This document shows positions 51,701-60,700 of a stretch of DNA of 64,000 nucleotides, one piece after another. Under the pieces are notes generated by a model, which was not told the DNA's origin, ran no database searches, and saw only the letters and a list, made by a program, of their open reading frames with translations. Origin of the DNA: Urophycis tenuis (lineage: Eukaryota > Chordata > Actinopteri > Gadiformes > Phycidae); assembly GCA_036785325.1 (NCBI GenBank), contig JAXIVH010000010.1, positions 9,973,414 through 10,037,413 of the forward strand, given 5' to 3'. Position 1 is the first letter of the stretch. Each line of letters starts with the position of its first letter. The translations under genes were made by a program, and so were the position numbers.

Positions 51701-54700
51701 GGAATAAGGATAAGCTATCCATCCACATGAAACCAGACATCCCCTCCATTCAGCTCTCCAGGGCCAATGCAATCAACATCAGCAATGTACGTTTTCGCAT
51801 TACAAACTTTAGGTCAAGATAGTTACATTCTCATCTACATTCTTTCCCTCTGTGTTCAATGAAAGATCTATTCAAATCGCAATGTTTTCCACAAGCCTAC
51901 ATCCCACATGGAAGTGATGGATAAAGTAGGATTTTTACAGAATCTACCTGCACTGTTTCAATCAAATTTCTTTGGTTGATCTTGCAGAAACTGTACACCA
52001 AGTCATGGGATGCACAGAAGGCCAAGGCATACCACATTAAGGAGGATGCCATCGCTGTCCTGAAGGCTAGAGCCTCCAGAGATATCATAAGCGACGTAAG
52101 AGGAGTACTCAGTTATTTTATGAAGTATTCATAAATTTCATGCCCGAGACAATAGCTAACTTTCTACTATTTTCTTCATCATCCATTAGTACAAATACAA
52201 GACAGGATACCGCAAGCAGGTGGGTCACCATATCGGTGCCCTGAGTGTCCGAGATGACCCTCTGATCATGCTGGCTCTGAATTCAGCCAGGATTGCCAGT
52301 GATGCCCTTTACAAGAAGGACTTCAACAAGTCCAAGACCAAGTTCCACCTGCCAGTAGACATGCTGACAATTGAGCTGGCCAAGAAATGCCAGATCCAAG
52401 TCAATGACTTCAACTACAGGACACACCTGCACAACTGGACCTGCCTGCCAGACTCCACTGATGTAGTCCAGGCCAGGAAAGCCTACGATCTCCAGAGCGA
52501 TGTAAGATGACCATAATATCTGCACACATGTTGACAGATATACCCTCTACTGGTAGTAATGTCTATTGCATTTTGGTAATGTCTCAGGCGGTGTACAAGG
52601 CTGACATGGAATGGATCAGAGGATGTGGATGGGTGCCACATGAGTGCGTTGATGTTGTCAAGGTGAAGCACGCACAGAAGATCCTGGCCGAAGTAAGTTC
52701 AACATATGTAGACACTGCTGGTTTTCAGTTTATATTATACTTAATGTTATACAGTATTTGTTTATATAATACATGTATGTTTTCAATACAATATTATTAT
52801 GAACATTATTCACTTGTCAATTACAACACAGAAATTAACGTAATCTGTCAACATTGCTTGATCAGTTTTGTTCTCTTCACTGCTTCCCATAGAGAGGATA
52901 CCGTGTTAAGTTGGACCAGCAGAAATTCACTGCTACTGCTGACAGAATGGACTTTGTCTGTGCCAAGAATGCTGCTGAAGTGCTCAATGAGGTGAGAGGC
53001 AGACACACTGATGTTCTGCATAAACAGTACTGTTCCCCTTCTATACCTCATCAATATTGTTACTATCCAACATGTCATATTTTTTCAACTATATCTGTCT
53101 ATGACTTTTAACAGGCTAAGTACCGTGAGGCTTGGCACCAGGACAAGACTAAGTACTCACTGGTGGACACTCCAACTCTCGCTACAGCCAGAGAGGTGGC
53201 CAAGAACGTCCACCCGGTAAGGACTTCTTACATGTATCAATTGTCAGAAATCCATTTTTTATTGTTCCCCATTTGCAAAGTCAAATATGTTGTTATCCCT
53301 ATGTCTTACAGAAATTGTACACCAAGGATTGGGATAAAGTCAAGGCCACTGGCTACTTCATGCCAGGAGATGCAGTGCCCATCAAGCAGTGCATTCAAAC
53401 CACTAAAGTGCAAAGTCTGGTAAGTACTTCACTCCTTTAAATCATTCATTTGATATGTGTAAATTAGAACACTCATCTCATTCATCTTTTTTTTGTTGAA
53501 CTTTTCAAACAGCACAAGTACAAGGAGAGCTACCGCAAGCAGGTGGGCCACCACATCGGAGCACTCAGTGTTTTTGATGACCCTCTGATCATGCTGGCTC
53601 TGAACTCAGCCAAGATTGCCAGTGAGGCCCTGTACAAGAAGGACTTCAACAAGTCCAAGACCAAGTTCAACCTGCCAGTGGACATGCTGCAGTTTGAATT
53701 GGCAAAGAAGTGCCAGAGGCAGGTCAACGACGACCTTTACAGGACCCGTTTGCATCAGTGGACTTGCCTGCCAGACTCCAGTGATGTGGTTCAGGCCAGG
53801 AAAGTGTACGACCTCCAGAGTGACGTGAGTGTTTACGCTGGAGTTGCCCGTACTCTCTTATAACTCAGTGTTGTACAGTGATGTGGCTCAGGGGGAAAAA
53901 AAACCTTGTTTCCTTTGTCATCCTTTGTTTTGTTTGTCTTTTTAGTTTGTCTACAAGGCAGATCTTGAATGGATTCGTGGCTGTGGATGGGTTCCAGCCG
54001 AATCTGTCCATCACGTCAAAGTCAAGAAGGCCCAGGAGATCCTCAATGATGTGCGTTCACCAAATGGCACTAAGTCTGCAGGACTTACAATCAATGTCCT
54101 CTCTTTTGTATCAATTCAATGTGTCTTATTATTTGCTCATCTGGCTCATAATGCAGAGGATCTACAAGAAGGGTGCCATAGAGAACTTCAGCAGGTACAC
54201 TCACGTAGTAGACCGTCCCGAGCTTATCCTGGCTAGGGTCGCTGCTGCCAACCTCAGTGATGTAAGTAATCACATTTACAATCCAATCCCCAACAGTGTT
54301 TCATTACAAACCTGGCTAGAATTCTGCCGTTTATCTTTCATTGCATAATTTCCATATATTTCCAACTCCTTGCCCTCTCTATAACAGCTCAAGTACAAAG
54401 AGACATTCAACAATGAGAAGGGACACTACATTGGTTCAGAGGACACGCCTCAATTGGCCCATAGCAGGGAGTGTGCCAAGAACATCAGTGAGGTAACTCT
54501 AGTGCACATTTATTCATCCACCCTTTTTTCTTTCTTTGTTAATTAATTTGTTTGTTCTAAACATTGATAATTCAACAACTTTCTCTTGTTTCAGAAAACG
54601 TACAAACAAACCTGGGATGATAGCAAGGCCACTGGCTACCAGCTGAATCATGAATACATCCCTCTGCTGTCTGGCAAGAAGGGCAGGGAGATCATCAGCG

Positions 54701-57700
54701 ATGTAAGTCACAATCCCACTGGGTTAAGCGACATTAGGGTATTACATTAGATACGTCAGCTTTTTTTTTACGTCATACCTTTGATCCAAACAGGTGAAGT
54801 ACAAGGATTCCCATGAGAAGGCCAAGGGCCACTACATGGCCAACACCCTGGTGGACTTCCCTGAGGTCGTACGCTGTGGTCAACAAGAGAAGTCCAAGGC
54901 TCTGGTAAGGATCGGCTTAATGGATCACAACCACTATCACCGTACGTACGCGATACATACTGTTCATGAAAGACATTAGCAAACAGCAACACAGCATGTG
55001 ACACTTATGTACCTTTTCCATTCAGAGGGTCTACCAGAAGGACTACCACCAGAACAAGGTCAAGAACCACATCCCATCAGACATCATCGCTAACCAGGTG
55101 GCCAAGAGGTGCCAGGACATGCTGAGTGACGTCATGTACCGCACCTACCTGCACCAGTGGACCTGCCCCCCCGATAAGGAAGAGCACATCCGCGCCCGCA
55201 AGAGCAACGAGATCTTCAGTGACGTAAGTACTGTCTGACCATAACTACTAGCAGCTGTATGTTTGGATGACCGATCAATATGTGACTATGTCATGGTTCA
55301 CTTTATTACCCTGTAATAAACACCCGATAAATTAGTCTTCTCACAAATATTTAAATGCTATTGAAGGAATATCTGATCGAATATAACTACATACAACTCT
55401 CATCTCTGTATTCAAAATCCATAAAACATGGTAGGTGATTAGGAGACACATTCTGCATCCCTCTGGGTCTGCAGGTTGATGATGCTGATGATCTTTATGT
55501 TGCCATTTTGAAACAGGTGTTCTACAAGGAGGACCTGAACTGGATGAAGGGCATGGGCTGCTACGTGTGGGACACACCTGAGATTGTCCGCGCCAAGAAG
55601 TCCTATGAGCTGCAGAGCGACGTAAGTATAATTCATCAATGATCCATCGTCATCGATGATTGCACAATTCACCACTTCGAATGGCATGATTATATTTGTT
55701 GTTATGCATTTATACATATACTTTATTCGTACTTTTGCAGCTGAAATACAAAGAAGCGGGCAAGAAAGAATTCAACAACTACTCCATTGTGACGGACACC
55801 CCAGTCTATGTCACTGCTATCCTGGGTAGCACCTGGGCCAGTGAGGTGAGAGGCCTTGGCTTTTAGTAATACAATACTTTAGCAACCTCTCGGATGTGTC
55901 ATCGTAAAGAAAATGTGATCCAGCTACCTGTGGGTCAATTGTTATTCCTATTTTCCTCCCGCAGCTTAACTACAGAGAGGCCTACCATAAGGAGAAGCAC
56001 ATGTACACCACCATCCTGGACACTCACGACTATGCCAGATGTCACGACTTCAAACACTTCTTCAGCAACGTAAGCTTCGGCAGACATGCGCCTGCCTTGT
56101 GCAGCACCCCTCCCATGTCCCGTGAGCACCTTTTATAACATGGCCAGTCTTTTATCGTTTAAACAGAAAAACTACACAGCTGCCTGGGACAAGATCAAGG
56201 CCAAGAGCTACCAAATTCCCCATGACTCCCACGCCTTGCAGCACGCCAAGCAGCAGAAGGTCATCCTCAGTGGTGTAAGTCAAACCATTCATGTCCTTCC
56301 TTTCATGCCATTGTACGTTCCCTTTCATGCCACACTATGTCATATTAACAGTCACCTTTAAATTTCACCTTTTCCATTTGGCCTTTAACCAGAAAATAGG
56401 GCATGGATTACTAAACACTGTTAATCTAATTTCAAACAAATCCATGTTCTCTCCACCCGTCCAGGTGAAGTACAAGGAGGACTATGAGAAGTTCAAATCT
56501 CTCTACAGCCTGCCCAAGTCACTGGAGGATGATCCCGGCACCGCTCGCTGCATCAAGGCCGGAAAACTCAACCTCGACGTATGTGGTCGTTTTTCTTTTT
56601 CTTTCAACAGTAGCTGCACAAAATCTTCTGTACAAAATGATTTACATTTCTCAGGTTCAAGTCAATTTATTCAACATTTTATGGAATAGCATTCATGGTC
56701 ATGGACAGAATTTCACCATTGACCTGATCCTCGCACAACCTCTGTTCTATTTTATATTCTTATAATCTAATCAGTCCCAAAATTCAAAATGCCTAATTCA
56801 TTATTACGCTGCCCCCAACCACACTCACAGCGCCTGTACAGGGGCGACTATGAGAAGACCAAGGCCAAGAACCACATCCCACCAGACATGCTGGAGATCT
56901 TGTCTGGTCGCAACACCCAGAATAGCGTCAGCGAGATCAACTACCGCAAGCGCCTGCACCAGTGGATCTGCCTGCCCGACATGCAGGTGTACGTGCAGGC
57001 CCGCAAGGTCAACGAGCAGCTCAGCGACGTGAGTCACCATCCCCTAGGGCCAAGTGCACCACATCACTTGTTTTTCTGACTACACCCAAATGTTCCCAAC
57101 ATAAAGCTACTGCTCAAATAAGTATGCTATCTAAATCAATGTATTCCATTTGAAATTCCTCAGTGAATCTTTCATCAATCTGCAACAATAATCCTGACCT
57201 TTCTCTTAATCATTGTATGTGCCCCCCCCCCCCCCCCAGATTTTCTACAAGGATGACCTGAATTACCTCAGGGGCATCGGCTGCTACGCCTGGGACACTC
57301 CGGAGATCCTCCGTGTCAAGAATGCCGGGGATCTGCGCAGCGAGGTTGGACATCAGTCCTCGACATCCAGCCTTTGATTAGTGCAGTATAGTAGAGTTAG
57401 ACAGGGTCACTAATAGCATGGCCCTTGTGGTTTCCCTCTCTGTCTTCCAGGCCAAGTACAAAGCCAAGGCCGTGGAGGGATTCAAAGACTACACCGTTGT
57501 CACAGATACTCCAATCTATGAGACCGCCAAGCAGAATGCTGTCAACCTGAGCGATGTGAGTCTTACAACTCTGATCATATATTAAAAAAAGTCCCATGAA
57601 TCACACAGAATCATCATCTAAATGTTTGCCATCCCCTTTTGTTCATTGTTTTTTCCAGCTGCACTACCGCCTTGACTACAATGCCAACCTTAAGGGCACC

Positions 57701-60700
57701 AACACAGCACCAGCTGTCACCATGGAGACCGAGAGGGCCCGCCTGGCCAACTACATCCAGAGTGACGTAAGATCAACAGTCTTGTGTTCATGTTTTAAAG
57801 CTTGGTATTATATCCACGGCAGTGCTGTTCTTTCTAACCGTGTTTCTTTGTCGTGGTACAGAATTGGTACAAGGAAGCCAACAAAAACTCCATGGCCACT
57901 GGATACTCGCTGACCAATGACACACCCATCGTCAAGCAAGTCAAGAACAACAGCCTTGTCGCCAGCAGTGTATGTCCCTCAAGCTTTCTCTTCATTATAT
58001 AAATCTTAAATTATTTTCATACAAGAGTGATTGGATCTTTGCTTTTTCTCTAGGTCAAGTACAAGGAGGCCTACGAAATGATGAAGGCAAAGGGCTACAC
58101 CCTTCACCCAGAGGGTGTCAACTTTGTCAATATCAGGAATGTCAACAAGGTCACCAACCAGGTATGACAACAACAATACTTCAATGCTGTGCTATCAATA
58201 ATATGTTCTGTTGTTTCTGAAGGCATGTATCAATTCATTATCTTCAGCAGTGAATTGTGTTGGATAATATCATCTCTCAAATAATCATCCTCCTCTTCAC
58301 TCACTCAGCGTCTGTATCGTGAGCTATACGAGAAGGAGAAGGACAAGATCCACTCAATCCTCGACACCCCTGACAACAAACAAGTCAAGATGAACCAGGA
58401 GAACCTCAGCGAAGTAATCCAGCGCCATTATTCACATTTTTGTTGAATGCCAAATCATGAAATGTGGACCATGAAATTATATTTTTGTTCAACCTTTCAG
58501 CAAAACCAATAGACACGACTTGTTGTCTTCTTTGTATCCAATCCTAGCTGTGCTACAGAGAGAAGTACAACAACACCAAGGGCCAGTTGATCTCCATGCC
58601 CATGACGCCCCAGCTCATGCATTGCTACCATGTCAACCAGATCACCAGTGATGTATGTAAACTCGCCTCGTTCCTTCTAACACCAGAGGTCATCCGGCAG
58701 AGATTGGGATTTGTGATCCAGCTGACTTTAACAATGTGCTTCCCCCTTTTGTTCAGCTGCGCTACAAAGAGGACCTGCTGTGGCTCAGAGGCCTGGGGTG
58801 CTTCATGTATGACACACCGGAGATGGTCAACGTCCGCAACATCACCAAGTTCAGGGTAGGGACAATTTTATGCTTTCCTTCCCCTTGGGTTGTGAGGAAC
58901 CTCAGTTTATCTTTTTGTTTCCTCTTCATTTGGGGTGTTCTTCTTCGTCATTGTACCTTGGGTGCCATTGCAGGTCAACTATCCAGTGGAGGCAAAGAAA
59001 AACCACAGCAAGTTCTCTGTGGTCCTGGACACACCAGAGTACAAGCGCGTGACTGAACTGAAGAGCCACATGAGTATGGTGAGTCCAACAAGCAATACGA
59101 ATCTGTCAACGAGACGTGTTTCCTTAAGCTCAAAATCCATGTAACTTGTCTGCAAATGAAAGGCCTAGCTTAGTATCTGCATTCATACTGACCCTATGTC
59201 CATCTCCAGATGATCTACAAAGCCCAAAGCAAGGAGGAGATGGCCAAGGTCACCACCACTCTGGACTCTGTGGATATCCAGAGAGCTAAGTGGGCCCAGC
59301 AGCTGTCCAACAAGGCAAGTCCCCATACACCTTTACCACTTACTATCACTTACCTACTTACCTGTTTAAATGCAGTGGGTTCACATGGGATGCACATGGC
59401 ATTTACTCACTTTTCCTTTTCATATTCAGTACCTGTACACAGACCTGGCCACCAAGGAGAGAGCCCACTTCAGCCAGGAGATGGAAACCCCAGCAATGGG
59501 CCATGCTAGGACTATGAAGGTGGTCAACAGCTATGTAAGTATTTCTTTTTTATGTATATTCTATTTGGGGATTTTCAGAATTTGGCTTCCTCAGTCAGAC
59601 CTCTTTCTATAGTGAAGTTTGGCAACGCCATAGATTACAGCCCCCAGCGTACAGTGTAAGCACTCCGGAGTTACGGAGTACCAATTCGGTACATACCAAT
59701 ACTTATTGGGGCACAGGATGTGAAGTTATGGAACAACTCTTACGTAACAACAGCCTCCTTTCTTCCCAGGAAATAAAGTTAATCGAAACCGTTTAACTGT
59801 TAACATTGTTACCCCTCCTTGTTCGGTAACTACTTGATCGGTAACTACTCATCAGTAACAGTAACAGCCTAACCCCAGAGTAATTGCGCAACACGTTGCA
59901 GGCTGTAAAGCGTTACCTCAAGTTTTCTTGCAGTAGTATAGACATAGAGTAGTAGACAGTTGAAATACATTGTATTCCATGCAACACCCTTTTTTTTTCT
60001 TCCTCTCCTGCTAGAACAAATACAAAGAGCAGTATGAGAAGATGAAGCACAGGTACACAGCCATCGCTGACACACCCATCCTGATCGGTGCCAAGAAGGC
60101 CTACCTGCAGTCCAGCGACGTAAGTACACCCACTGGTTTGGTATCATCCTTATCAATTATATTGATATGGATGATTTTTCTTCTGATCGACCCTTGTTTT
60201 CGTGGTTCAGACCACAGTGGTGGTGGTTCACGGTGGTTGATATCCTTCAGTATATTACCATATGATGATGCAGTGGGCGGGTTAACTTGTTGTCATGGTT
60301 TCTGTGAACAGCTGAGGTACAAAGAGACCTTCGAGCTGTCCAAGGGCCACTACCGCACAGTCAAGGATGCACTGGACATCATCTACCACCGCAGGGTCAC
60401 CGATGACATCAGCGAGGTGATTATTTCAGCGAGAACTCACAGTCAGTCTTGGCACAAAGATGTCTATTGTGAAGTGATTTTTGCTCCTGCTCTTTCGCTC
60501 TGTCTCACCGTTTCTGTCCGCCTTGTAGGTGAAATACAGGGAGAAGTATATCAACTCCCTGGGGACATGGAAGTCCATCCCTGACCGCCCCGAGTTCTTC
60601 TTCAATAGGATAGTTGGTGAAAACATCAGCACCGTGAGTACAGCCGGCAATTCCTATCAACTCAAAGCACAAAGACACAAGGATAAAACTCACATGAACA

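Noticed and set aside
36075..54000. Regularly spaced near-identical blocks that could be read as a satellite or CRISPR-like array
   Set aside because: The units are coding cassettes of nebulin with splice sites; spacing reflects super-repeats, not spacers.
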